The position numbers and the translations under genes were made by a program. 64,000 bases of DNA from Marinobacter koreensis. GTDB taxonomy: Bacteria > Pseudomonadota > Gammaproteobacteria > Pseudomonadales > Oleiphilaceae. The DNA lies in contig NZ_JAKZAJ010000004.1 in NCBI RefSeq assembly GCF_023156285.1, forward strand, positions 310,001 to 374,000, read 5' to 3'. The notes below the pieces were generated by a model. The model was not told the DNA's origin. It did not search any database and saw only the letters and a program-made list of their open reading frames with translations. Shown piece by piece: positions 28,353-36,152 of this stretch; the first letter of the stretch is position 1, and each line of letters begins with the position of its first letter.

Positions 28353-29264
28353 TCACATGAGGAAGATTGGTCGTTTCTCAAATTCTCTACGATAGTTCGA
28401 TGGGGTTTGTCCGGTAAACTTCTTGAATTGTTTTGAAAAGTTGGAGGCGTCTGAGAAGCCAGAAGAAAGTGCAATTTCTAAAATGGAGTATTCGTTGCTC
28501 TGGAGTAACTGACTTGCATATTCTATTCGCTTTCTTAATATATAAACGTGAGGTGAATCGCCGGTTGCGGATTTGAATACACGACAAAAATAAAAAGGAC
28601 TTAAAGCTACTTGCTGAGCTAAATCATCTACAAAGATTCGATAGGAAAGATTCGCTTCGATATATTCATCGATCCAGCGAACTTGCCTATTTGTCAAGGT
28701 TGACCTGGTGGCGTTATCGGTTCTCACTCTCCTTGTGTTTTCGCAGATGATCTGTGCCGCCAACGCTTTACCATAAAATTCGGCAAACATTGGACCATGC
28801 GGGTTGCCGTCTCGGATTTCATTGTCGATTGCCAGAGCGGTTTCCAGAAGCAAGCTGTTTTGTTTGAAAAACAGAGGATGACCGTGGAAGCGGCTAACGC
28901 CCATTTCTTCCGCCACGCTTGAAACGAGTTTCTCTGGGATGGTCATCAACAGTAGCTTACCCAATGGCGATGTATAACTGACCTGGTGGGGGCAGTTGTG
29001 GGGCAGATACACTGCAGAGCCCCTGTTTTGCGATTCTTTTCGGACAGTACCATCTACGCGTCGGTTAGCCTGAGCGGCCGAATTGAGCTTTACCATTAAG
29101 TAATGACCGGTCAAAGCATGTTCAATGGTTTCAAAATGATCTTTTTCTACCCGCTCGAAAAAGATGCTCTGCCATCCATACTCACGGCTTCCCCTGCCAT
29201 CGTTGTTGGCGAGAAGTTGTTGTCGATCGTCTTCATGTTGGAAGTTGAATTGTTTCAGGCCCAT
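28353..29264 (-). CDS. AraC family transcriptional regulator of the radical SAM/di-iron locus
   Basis: This 303-residue regulator has an N-terminal cupin-like sensing domain (about residues 1-180) and a C-terminal double helix-turn-helix (about 195-295). The first recognition segment is DDLAQQVALSPFYFCRVFK and the AraC signature ILEIALSSGFSDASNFSKQF follows. It lies 32 bases after the aminotransferase stop, on the same strand, so it is probably the last gene of the operon and its local regulator. Codons are AT-richer than in flanking core genes, like the rest of the block. Confidence 0.88.
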   Translation of the reverse strand: MGLKQFNFQHEDDRQQLLANNDGRGSREYGWQSIFFERVEKDHFETIEHALTGHYLMVKLNSAAQANRRVDGTVRKESQNRGSAVYLPHNCPHQVSYTSPLGKLLLMTIPEKLVSSVAEEMGVSRFHGHPLFFKQNSLLLETALAIDNEIRDGNPHGPMFAEFYGKALAAQIICENTRRVRTDNATRSTLTNRQVRWIDEYIEANLSYRIFVDDLAQQVALSPFYFCRVFKSATGDSPHVYILRKRIEYASQLLQSNEYSILEIALSSGFSDASNFSKQFKKFTGQTPSNYRREFEKRPIFLM

Positions 29265-29296
29265 AAAAACTCCGTTTAAAATGGTCGGTGTTTTCG

Positions 29297-30532
29297 CTAC
29301 CCTTGAGTTTCGCGTTGTTCCGTCCGCTGGATCGCAATCGCAAGCCGCTTAACAGCTTCGTCCGCCAGGGAGGGCGTGATCGTTGAGAACGAAAGGCGAA
29401 CCGAACTTAAGTCAGGTGTTTCACTATAAAAATATTTCCCCGGAACGAACATCACGCTCTGGCTGAGAGCTTGCTGAAGAACGAGTGATGCGTCCAGTCC
29501 GTTTGCAAATCGGCCCCAAAGGAACATCCCACCGTCGGGCACGTTGAGTTCGAGGGCGTCTGGCAAATCTTCCGAAATAGCTTTTATCAGCGCATCGCGC
29601 CGGCATTTGTAGGCCTTTTTAAGAAGTTGAAGTCGACCATCAAGGCGGCCGCTTTTCAGATAATAACCTGCAATATATTGCGATAGCGTACTACTGTGAA
29701 GATCCATAGATTGCTTGGCGCGGCATAGCGAGTGAAAACAGCTCTCCGGGGGAATACACCAACCCAAGCGTAATCCGGGGGCTACAGTTTTTGAAAAAGA
29801 CGAAATGTAGATAACCCGGTTTTTCGAGTTAAATGACTGTTCGGCTATTTCAAAGAGTGACGCAACATGCTCTCCGTCGTATCGAAGATCTCCGTATGGG
29901 TCGTCTTCAACTATCATAATGTCATGACGGATAGCAAACTCAACAAGTTTTGTCCTTTCGGGAAGTCGCAGGGTTGTGCCGGTTGGATTACTGAAGTTGG
30001 GAACAAGGTACATCAGCTTAATACGGTTATTGGCAACCAATGATTCCAATCGTGTGAAATCAATGCCGTACTGATCACCTTGGAATACTAATGTCTTCGC
30101 TCCTGCCATATTGAAAACCTGTAATGCGGCCAGATAGGTTGGCTCTTCAACCAACACACTATCACCCTCATCAAGAAAGGCTCTGGCTACAATGTCGAGC
30201 GCCTGCTGCGAACCGCTTGTAACTAGAATATGGTCGGGTTCCGCGCTGATTCCCTGCGCTACCATGCGGGAGGCAATTTCTTCCCTTAAGAACAATTCTC
30301 CTTCGGTCAGTCCATATTGATAGGTGGCATTTCTTGCACTTTCAACAGCTCGGAAAGTGGCCGCTTCAAGCCCTTCGGTATCTATGAGATCTGGTGCGGG
30401 TATTCCTCCCGCCAGTGAGATCATACCAGGGATTTTGGAATGCCTGAGCAGATCCCTTATCGCGGAACTGCTCATTGTCTGCATTCGACGAGAAAGAATG
30501 CTCTCGGAGGAGCTTGATGATCGACGGCTCAT
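29297..30532 (-). CDS. fold-type I PLP aminotransferase (LysN/2-aminoadipate aminotransferase-like)
   Basis: This 411-residue PLP enzyme has the Schiff-base lysine in SSFSKTVAPGLRLGW (Lys248), the cofactor-binding aspartate-tyrosine segment EDDPYGDLRY (about 209-218), and VPNFSNPTGTTL upstream. It resembles stand-alone aminotransferases of the LysN/MocR catalytic-domain type, without a GntR DNA-binding domain. The ATG at 30532 is chosen because the open frame extending upstream runs into the radical SAM gene and lacks similarity. The serine-rich first 10 residues are odd. In this operon it may transaminate the amino-acid substrate or product of the di-iron and radical SAM enzymes. Confidence 0.85.
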   Translation of the reverse strand: MSRRSSSSSESILSRRMQTMSSSAIRDLLRHSKIPGMISLAGGIPAPDLIDTEGLEAATFRAVESARNATYQYGLTEGELFLREEIASRMVAQGISAEPDHILVTSGSQQALDIVARAFLDEGDSVLVEEPTYLAALQVFNMAGAKTLVFQGDQYGIDFTRLESLVANNRIKLMYLVPNFSNPTGTTLRLPERTKLVEFAIRHDIMIVEDDPYGDLRYDGEHVASLFEIAEQSFNSKNRVIYISSFSKTVAPGLRLGWCIPPESCFHSLCRAKQSMDLHSSTLSQYIAGYYLKSGRLDGRLQLLKKAYKCRRDALIKAISEDLPDALELNVPDGGMFLWGRFANGLDASLVLQQALSQSVMFVPGKYFYSETPDLSSVRLSFSTITPSLADEAVKRLAIAIQRTEQRETQG

Positions 30533-30654
30533 TTCAGATCCATTTGTTTTTCCAAAAGCATCTTCTGGCGTGTAGGTAACCCTTGAGCGGCTAAGATAAT
30601 ACCTGGCCGACAGCCCTGCTAGGTGCTCTACAGGGCCCCCTTCGGAGCGTAAAG

Positions 30655-31779
30655 TTAACTGGTAGCAATTAGGCGATTGTTGATGCTGGTGTCTGTGACC
30701 TGGCAATACGGTGACCAGATGAACTGGCTCCAATATGCCTCGGCTACTTCTATCCAGGTTTTTAGTGATTCTTCACTCCCTAGAGATGCTTTCAGGCCAG
30801 TAAGAAGCCAGCTATAAACTGCCTGACTGTCGCGGCAATCGCTACAGTGGCCGGAAGTGCAACAAACCTCAAGAGTTTCCAGGTCTGGTTTGTAAGTGTT
30901 AAAGCCCGGAAGTATGGGGTTTCCGTTTGATTTGCGTGAAACGTTATCCGGGTGATCGCTGCTTATGCTTGGGCATACTTCGTAGCTAAACGTTCCCAGC
31001 CAGGAGTTGCCCGTTACTATTGCTTTGATATGCTCCGGGTGGTTGGTGATCGTTTTAGGATATTTGGCTTTCAGATTGCTTAGGAGCTCAAGCAATCGTC
31101 GCTCATTATCAGGTTTTAAAGGATGATTGCTGTCGTATTTGCTATAGAAATTGAATGTCAGACGATTTCCGTTATCTCTGATCTTCTTAAAGGTATCCTC
31201 AATATATTCAATCCCATCTTCGGTAACTGCATATACGAAAGTAGCCCTCGGGTCGTTTCTGTAGTTGGCAAGCGCTGAATCGAAAAGACCCGTGAATGCC
31301 TTGCCATTAGGCTTTATAGCTCTGAGATCATCATCAAGCGGTCCTCCGCCGAATAGTGAAATGAACACAGTGGCATTGGTGAAGGGGGCGCTGAATGGCA
31401 GCTTTATTAACCCATTGGTCGAGATAGCCAGAGTGTCCATGTGTATTGCAAATTCAGCTATTCTCTCTTCGAAAAGAGTAGGCTCACCACCAATCAGGAG
31501 TGCCGAGTTCACACCTCCTTCACTTTCCCGCTTTATGAAATCTCGCCAGTCAGCTATGTCTGTCTTCTCCCTCGCGCCTTTATCGTGACCATATTCGAAG
31601 AACCAGCAGCCTTTACATCGAATGTTACAGGCATTGGTGAGATGGTATTCTGATGATCGGATGCTTGATGAGAAGCCCTTTACTAACTCGAAACGAGTAA
31701 TCCAATCTTCTTGATTAGCGAGTAATTCAAGCGCTTTTCCGGTGGCCCTCGTGCGGTAGTGATCGGCTGTGTAGTTCAT
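30655..31779 (-). CDS. radical SAM enzyme with extra C-terminal cysteines
   Basis: This 374-residue protein has the radical SAM cluster motif CNIRCKGC (Cys51, Cys55, Cys58) and the SAM-binding GGEPTL (97-102). The middle keeps a partial TIM-barrel pattern (LAISTNGLI and FISLFGGGP). The C-terminal third carries Cys269 and the group CCTSGHCSDC (306-315), enough for an auxiliary iron-sulfur cluster of twitch/SPASM type, though the spacing is not a standard SPASM. Its ATG overlaps the upstream di-iron gene stop as ATGA. No precursor-peptide gene is obvious nearby, so a small-molecule substrate is as likely as a peptide. Confidence 0.88.
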   Translation of the reverse strand: MNYTADHYRTRATGKALELLANQEDWITRFELVKGFSSSIRSSEYHLTNACNIRCKGCWFFEYGHDKGAREKTDIADWRDFIKRESEGGVNSALLIGGEPTLFEERIAEFAIHMDTLAISTNGLIKLPFSAPFTNATVFISLFGGGPLDDDLRAIKPNGKAFTGLFDSALANYRNDPRATFVYAVTEDGIEYIEDTFKKIRDNGNRLTFNFYSKYDSNHPLKPDNERRLLELLSNLKAKYPKTITNHPEHIKAIVTGNSWLGTFSYEVCPSISSDHPDNVSRKSNGNPILPGFNTYKPDLETLEVCCTSGHCSDCRDSQAVYSWLLTGLKASLGSEESLKTWIEVAEAYWSQFIWSPYCQVTDTSINNRLIATS

Positions 31780-32516
31780 GCGCTAACTCCTGTCCCATGA
31801 TGAGGCACTGTGAGACCAAGGGCCGCGAGTTTCGGGATCGTTTTCTTCTTGAAATTTTCTCTCAGTTCTCCGTTGAGGGTTTTTCTAAAACCCCACTTTA
31901 CATATGCCCGCGAACGTTGGGATTTCTCATGTCCGAAAAGACCTAATATATGGGGCCACAGCCTATCGAGTGCCTGTTGTGCCTGTGCACGGCTTTCGTT
32001 ATGTGAGCTGGCTTCACGAATGATTCTGAATCCATGGGCAACATGCACATGTTCATCCCGAATGATTTGATCTTCGAATATTGTCGCAAATGGCTTATAG
32101 CTGCAGTCCTTAAACTCAAGAAGGTGTTCTAAAACTACGGATTCTCCCAGGAAAGAGAAAATACCGCGCTCCATCCAGTTTCTGACTCCCGTAACAAGCT
32201 CATTTGAGTAGTAAGGCCTCTCCGTGAAGTGCTGAGAAAGCATGTGATGGGTATCAATATTTATGTCGGAGAGAACTTTTGCTGTTAGCTCGAAGTGCTG
32301 TATTTCCTCAGCGGCCCGCTCGCAACAAATTAGTTTTTCATATGCATTTGGCGCCATCTTATAGAAAACCTGTGTGTAATCGTCGGCTCCGGTCAGTTCA
32401 CCTTCCGCATGTACCAGCATCAGGTGGCTTGCAAGTGATCGATACTCTTCAGGCATTTTGAAGAATTCATCCGGAGTACTTACTTCATGGCGCCCAACTT
32501 CTACCGTCTCTGTCAT
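31776..32516 (-). CDS. PaaA-like ferritin-fold di-iron oxygenase
   Basis: This 246-residue helical protein resembles PaaA, the catalytic subunit of phenylacetyl-CoA epoxidase (PF05138), most clearly over its last 65 residues (LDRLWPHILGLFG, ELRENF and TIPKLAALGLTVP). Two E-x-x-H iron-ligand pairs are seen: Glu71/His74 in AAEEIQHFE and Glu155/His158 in RDEHVHVAHG. Further acidic candidates are Glu38/Glu40 and Glu125/Glu130. It is shorter than PaaA (about 310) and has no PaaC, PaaB or reductase partner here. AAGGAGAGAACCG gives a strong start, making it the first gene of the operon. Confidence 0.8.
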   Translation of the reverse strand: MTETVEVGRHEVSTPDEFFKMPEEYRSLASHLMLVHAEGELTGADDYTQVFYKMAPNAYEKLICCERAAEEIQHFELTAKVLSDINIDTHHMLSQHFTERPYYSNELVTGVRNWMERGIFSFLGESVVLEHLLEFKDCSYKPFATIFEDQIIRDEHVHVAHGFRIIREASSHNESRAQAQQALDRLWPHILGLFGHEKSQRSRAYVKWGFRKTLNGELRENFKKKTIPKLAALGLTVPHHGTGVSA

Positions 32517-32539
32517 CGGTTCTCTCCTTGAGTCTTTGG

Positions 32540-32562
32540 TAACTATTTCGCGGTGTTATAAA
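32540..32562 (+). repeat. attC terminus remnant at the right edge of the insert
   Basis: CGCGGTGTTATAAATGG resembles the end of attC site 6 followed by its cassette start (GGCGTTATAAATAAGG). It lies immediately upstream of the next plus-strand cassette-like frame and may be what remains of the attC that once followed the truncated GNAT cassette. Confidence 0.35.
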
Positions 32563-32574
32563 TGGTAGGGCCGG

Positions 32575-32730
32575 ATGAAAGTGCTTGTCTTGGTTCAGAT
32601 TGCGAAATTTGTGTTACTTTGCTCCTTGTTGGCCGCTGGCGTGATAGAAGCGGTATGGCATTTAACCATGTTACCAACCGCTTTAACCGATGGGACGTGT
32701 CCAATTTATTGGGGGAAGTCCACACCAAAC
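32575..32730 (+). CDS. short membrane-helix protein, possible cassette remnant
   Basis: An ATG at 32575 opens a frame beginning MKVLVLVQIAKFVLLCSLLA, a clear membrane helix. The frame has no stop before the following attC-like site and runs on out of phase with the GFA gene, so the natural end is lost or lies elsewhere. I read it as a damaged cassette rather than an intact gene. Confidence 0.35.
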
Positions 32731-32790
32731 GCTAACCGCATCGGTTCCCACCGCTGGCGCTCCGGCACGCCGCAAAGCCAAGCGTTCAAT
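32727..32790 (+). repeat. attC-like site 8
   Basis: AACGCTAACCGC at the left and GCCAAGCGTTCAAT at the right are inverted outer cores about 60 bp apart, directly upstream of the second GFA gene. Confidence 0.5.
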
Positions 32791-32809
32791 GTACAGAAGG
32801 AGATCCCCT

Positions 32810-33211
32810 ATGGGGCTGAAGGGAAGCTGTTTGTGTGGCGAGATAAGTTACGAGATCGACTCTGTGGATATGCCGATTGTGCATTGTCATTGTCAGACTT
32901 GTCGTAAAGCCCATGCGGCCCCATTTGCCGCCACTGCGGGAGTAAAGCGCGAGAACTTCCGTTGGCTCAGCGGCATAAATTCTATTTCTACGTTCGAATC
33001 ATCTCCTGGCAAATCGCGCCATTTTTGCAAACGCTGTGGTACTCATTTGGTCGCCGAGAGGCCTGCGCAGCCACACGTAATTGTTCGGGTGGCCACTCTG
33101 GACGATGATCCCGGTTTGAAGCCAGAGGCCCATATCTGGGTTTCGCACGACGTGCCATGGCTTGAGTCCGATAGAGTGTGTAAGCATAAGGAATGGCGCG
33201 ACGAAATTTAA
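32810..33211 (+). CDS. GFA/CENP-V family zinc-binding protein (cassette 8)
   Basis: This 133-residue second member of the GFA fold has zinc ligands in GSCLCGEISYEI, HCHCQTCRK and FCKRCGTHLV. The ATG at 32810 follows AAGGAGATCCCCT; the frame is open 40 codons further upstream but that part lies in the attC. It shares the pattern of cassette 2 with modest identity, so this is not a recent duplication. The enzymatic role is unknown. Confidence 0.85.
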   Translation: MGLKGSCLCGEISYEIDSVDMPIVHCHCQTCRKAHAAPFAATAGVKRENFRWLSGINSISTFESSPGKSRHFCKRCGTHLVAERPAQPHVIVRVATLDDDPGLKPEAHIWVSHDVPWLESDRVCKHKEWRDEI

Positions 33212-33291
33212 CAAATCAATCAAGTTCATTCCCGGCCTGGCAACCGTCCACCGGAGGCCCCTATCGGGTCGTCGCTTATTTTGGCGTCATA
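33208..33291 (+). repeat. attC-like site 9
   Basis: The segment starts TTTAACAAATCAATC at the GFA stop codon and ends TTGGCGTCATA, with GGCCTGG/CCGGAGGCC-type inverted blocks between. It separates the GFA and methyltransferase-like cassettes. Confidence 0.55.
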
Positions 33292-33311
33292 CAGACTAAG
33301 GAGAGTCGATT

Positions 33312-33989
33312 TTGGATTTAGCTAATGCAGTACCGTGGGGGCGATCGCTAAAGGAATACCAAGCGATGTTTGGGCTATCGGATGATGACCTGAACAAGAA
33401 AATCCTAGGTTGCGGTGATGGCCCCGCAAGCTTCAATGTAGAGGCAACAGAGCGTGGGTGCCAAGTTGTTTCCTGTGATCCGGTTTACCAGTTTCAAGTC
33501 GACGAAATACGTCGTCGTATTGATGAAGTTTACCCTGAAATCATGACTAAGATGCGGCAGGACGCAGACAAGTATATTTGGAGGTCACTGAGTAGCGTCG
33601 AGCATCTTGGCGAGGTCCGTATGAATGCCATGTCGGGGTTCCTGGCCGACTTTGATGCCGGTTGTCAGCAAGGGCGGTATGTATCAGCGTCTTTGCCATC
33701 GTTACCTTTTTCCGACTTCGAGTTCGATTTGGCACTCTGCTCCCACTATCTTTTTCTCTACAGTGACCATGTGGATAGGGCAAATCACCTCGCATCAATA
33801 CGAGAACTATGCAGAGTGGCGCCGGAAGTCCGTGTCTTTCCTGTTGTATCCTTAGACGGAGAAGTTTCGAAGCACCTAGATCAGGTAATGACCGCATTAT
33901 CGGCCGATGGGGTTGATGTCTCATTGCAGCCTGTTAGTTACCGGTTTCAAAAAGGTGCTACTGAGATGTTGGTGGCAAAGCCCGTATAA
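33312..33989 (+). CDS. SAM-dependent methyltransferase-like protein (cassette 9)
   Basis: This 225-residue protein has a Rossmann-type motif I, KILGCGDGPASFNVEATERG, and an acidic end of strand 2 (VVSCDPVY), as in class I methyltransferases. A later FDLALCSHYLFLYSDHV fits motif IV. The start is a TTG at 33312 preceded by AAGGAGAG. The substrate is unknown. A very short attC-like end (ATAACGTTAG) follows the stop. Confidence 0.7.
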   Translation: MDLANAVPWGRSLKEYQAMFGLSDDDLNKKILGCGDGPASFNVEATERGCQVVSCDPVYQFQVDEIRRRIDEVYPEIMTKMRQDADKYIWRSLSSVEHLGEVRMNAMSGFLADFDAGCQQGRYVSASLPSLPFSDFEFDLALCSHYLFLYSDHVDRANHLASIRELCRVAPEVRVFPVVSLDGEVSKHLDQVMTALSADGVDVSLQPVSYRFQKGATEMLVAKPV

Positions 33990-33997
33990 CGTTAGCC
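33984..33997 (+). repeat. attC terminus between cassettes 9 and 10
   Basis: GTATAACGTTAGCC overlaps the stop codon of the methyltransferase-like gene. Only the terminal core is convincing; a full palindrome is not evident, so the site may be degenerate or overlap the coding end. Confidence 0.35.
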
Positions 33998-34015
33998 ATC
34001 ACAGAAGGAGAGGAT

Positions 34016-34540
34016 GTGGCAGGGATTCAATGGGGTTCTGTAGCTGATTGGGTGTCAGGTATTGGCTCTTTGTCGGCTGCTGTTGTTGCTCTTTATGTTG
34101 CGCTGTCGGCTCGTCGAATTAGGCTACAGGGGTATTGTGGTGAACGGATCATAGTTGGCCCAGGTCAGCCAAAGGTCGATGTTTTTTCGATCTCAGTTAC
34201 GAACATTTCGCAGCGTCCCACGGTTATCACAAACATTGGCTTTACCTTTGGCATCTGGCGCAGGAAAAAGCATGGCATCATCACATTCATGCCGTATCAG
34301 TATGGCCACGGCATCCCAAATGCCCTGTCAGATGGAGAAACAGGAAACTGGAACGTGCCGCTTGGCGAGGACAGGAGGTGGCTCGTGGACATCGCTAAGC
34401 AATTTTCAGTTTCCCGGTTTTCAGTTTTTACGTGGCGTGTTCAGGTTCACACGTCTAACGGCGGAACGACCACGCTACGTCCAGAAAAGAATATCCGTCA
34501 GTCACTACTAACTTGTGCGCAGCAGTCAGCGAAAGGCTAA
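34016..34540 (+). CDS. membrane-anchored hypothetical protein (cassette 10)
   Basis: This 174-residue protein starts with GTG after GAAGGAGAGGAT. One membrane helix lies near residues 12-32 (SGIGSLSAAVVALYVALSA), followed by a basic ARRIRLQG and a soluble part rich in beta-forming residues. No enzyme motif is recognised. It is bounded by attC-like sites. Confidence 0.65.
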   Translation: MAGIQWGSVADWVSGIGSLSAAVVALYVALSARRIRLQGYCGERIIVGPGQPKVDVFSISVTNISQRPTVITNIGFTFGIWRRKKHGIITFMPYQYGHGIPNALSDGETGNWNVPLGEDRRWLVDIAKQFSVSRFSVFTWRVQVHTSNGGTTTLRPEKNIRQSLLTCAQQSAKG

Positions 34541-34640
34541 CAAGTGCATAATATTCGTTCCGGCCCTGAAGGGCCTCCACCGGGCAGCCTTTTCTCCGTC
34601 TGACTCCGCAAAGGCCGCCGCTGAATTTTTGCGTTGGGCT
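34536..34640 (+). repeat. attC-like site 11
   Basis: A site of about 105 bp starts GCTAACAAGTGC at the stop codon and ends TTTTTGCGTTGGGC, with a CGGCCCTGAAGGGCCTCCACCGG palindrome inside. Its size and ends fit a long attC of the VCR/Pseudomonas type. Confidence 0.6.
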
Positions 34641-34668
34641 GACGGGTGCTCACGGGAAGGAGCTATGA

Positions 34669-35358
34669 ATGATCGTTCCTCTATTCCTTGATACAAATGA
34701 TTGTCGGCATTTCTCAAAGGATGCTCGCCGCGCCATCGGAGAGGTATGTGCCGATGCTGAACCAGAGATACGCTCTCTTCTTGTAGACTTACCAGAGAAT
34801 ATTGAATTGGCCTGTCAAACGGGTCCCTTCGTTATCCCGGAAACGGGTGAGATGGGCGCGGCAATAGCACCAAACCGCATAGGATGGACAGTAGATGATA
34901 GGCTGCCGGAGGGCGTCGCTACCATCGTCCGCACCCAATTACGTTTCACGTTGTTCCACGAACTCCACCACTTGGTAAGAGGGTGGGTCATGTATGGCGG
35001 GGCAGCCCCCAACTCCTTTATAGATGGGGTTGTGAGTGAGGGCCTTGCGACCGTGTTTGAGCGTGATTTTGGCGGCCGCGAGGCACCTTGGGGAGAATAT
35101 CCTGAAGACGTCGAGGATTGGGTAGCTGAACTGCTAGAACTTCCAGTTTCTGCCCCTTACAACCAATGGATGTTTCAACACCCCGATGGGCGGCGTTGGA
35201 TTGGATATCGAGCGGGAACGTACATTGCGGATCAGGCAATCCTTGCTTCCGGTTATTCAGCCACTGACTTGGTTCACGTCGCTACCGACGAGATATTGAT
35301 GATGTCTGGAATTCGCTTGGATAAGCCCAACAATGCCATTCACTCGACAAGCGCGTGA
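34669..35358 (+). CDS. DUF2268-like putative zinc protease (cassette 11)
   Basis: This 229-residue protein has a zinc-metallopeptidase motif HELHH (His97, Glu98, His101) in a hydrophobic helix (FTLFHELHHLVRGW) and a downstream glutamate (VVSEGLATVFER) as the likely third ligand. This is the DUF2268 gluzincin-like arrangement. No signal peptide is evident. The last ten codons run into the attC-like palindrome that follows, so part of the recombination site is coding. Confidence 0.75.
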   Translation: MIVPLFLDTNDCRHFSKDARRAIGEVCADAEPEIRSLLVDLPENIELACQTGPFVIPETGEMGAAIAPNRIGWTVDDRLPEGVATIVRTQLRFTLFHELHHLVRGWVMYGGAAPNSFIDGVVSEGLATVFERDFGGREAPWGEYPEDVEDWVAELLELPVSAPYNQWMFQHPDGRRWIGYRAGTYIADQAILASGYSATDLVHVATDEILMMSGIRLDKPNNAIHSTSA

Positions 35359-35376
35359 ATGGCTGTCGTTATTTGT
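35326..35376 (+). repeat. attC-like site 12, overlapping a gene end
   Basis: AACAATGCCATTCAC and GTGAATGGCTGTCGTT are inverted arms around TCGACAAGCGC, a compact attC of about 50 bp. The left arm lies inside the final codons of the DUF2268-like gene. Confidence 0.65.
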
Positions 35377-35404
35377 AGGAAGTACACATCACAAGGAGGT
35401 CTCT

Positions 35405-36091
35405 ATGCACATTGGACTGATCGGCGGTATCGGACCGGCCGCAACCGAGTTGTATTATCGCAACTTGGTGAAAGCCGATCAGGCATCAGGCCGTGATAAG
35501 CCCATGGAGCTGACGATTTGCCATGCCCAAGCGAGCGATTTGATACGCAACATTCAGGCTGGCGATGTCGATGCGCAGGTCAGAATTTTTGAAGTACTGG
35601 CTCATCGTTTGAACGCGGCTGGTGCCGAGGCATTGGCAGTGACGTCAATAGCTGGACATTTCTGCATTTCAGAGCTGGAGAAAGTGTCACCGATTCCCAT
35701 CATTGATGCCTTGGCCGGATTGGAAAATGTACTGCTCGAAAACGGCCATACCAAGGTTGGGGTGCTCGGAAATAAGGTTGTTATGGAAACACGACTTTTT
35801 GATAGCTTTCGGGAAATTTAAATTGTTGTTCCGCCTAGCAAGAGCCTAGACGACGCTCACGAAGCCTACATGAGCATCGCCGTTTGAGGGGCTGTTAGCG
35901 AAGGTCAAAGAAATACAATCTTCCAGGCAGGGAAGAAAATGTGTGAGGATCAGGGCGCTCAAACTGTAGTGCTTGCAGGCACAGATCTCTTCATCGCCTT
36001 CGATGGATACGAGTGTGGTTTCGATTACGTTGATAGCGCCTTAGTCCACATTGACGCTATTCATCGTGCTTCCCTGCAAACAAGCAGATAA
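35405..36091 (+). pseudogene. aspartate/glutamate racemase family gene with two in-frame stops (cassette 12)
   Basis: The frame from ATG 35405 (AAGGAGGTCT upstream) encodes an Asp/Glu racemase-like N terminus (MHIGLIGGIGPAATELYYRN). It is stopped by TAA at 35819 after 138 codons. Continuing in the same frame, family-like sequence resumes (KSLDDAHEAY), meets a TGA at 35885, then runs to TAA 36089-36091 through VVLAGTDLFIAFD. Each stop needs only one base change from a sense codon, so this is a decayed gene of about 228 codons. The truncated product would lack the C-terminal half of the active site. Confidence 0.85.
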
Positions 36092-36133
36092 CACGGTAAT
36101 ACACGCGACAAGCGCGTGATTGCGGCGCTAAAT
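36087..36133 (+). repeat. attC-like site 13
   Basis: AACACGGTAATACACGC and GCGTGATTGCGGCGCTAA form inverted arms around GACAAGC, the same loop sequence as site 12. The core is GCGCTAA. Confidence 0.55.
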
Positions 36134-36152
36134 TCAAAGAAGGGAGACAAAC

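Noticed and set aside
29297..30733. MocR-type (GntR-fused) regulator for the aminotransferase gene
   Set aside because: No N-terminal winged-helix domain is present; the extra upstream frame overlaps the radical SAM gene and is not DNA-binding-like.
31776..32516. Bacterioferritin or manganese catalase for the di-iron gene
   Set aside because: Ligand spacing and the C-terminal sequence match PaaA-like oxygenases better, and the true bfr lies at 47116.
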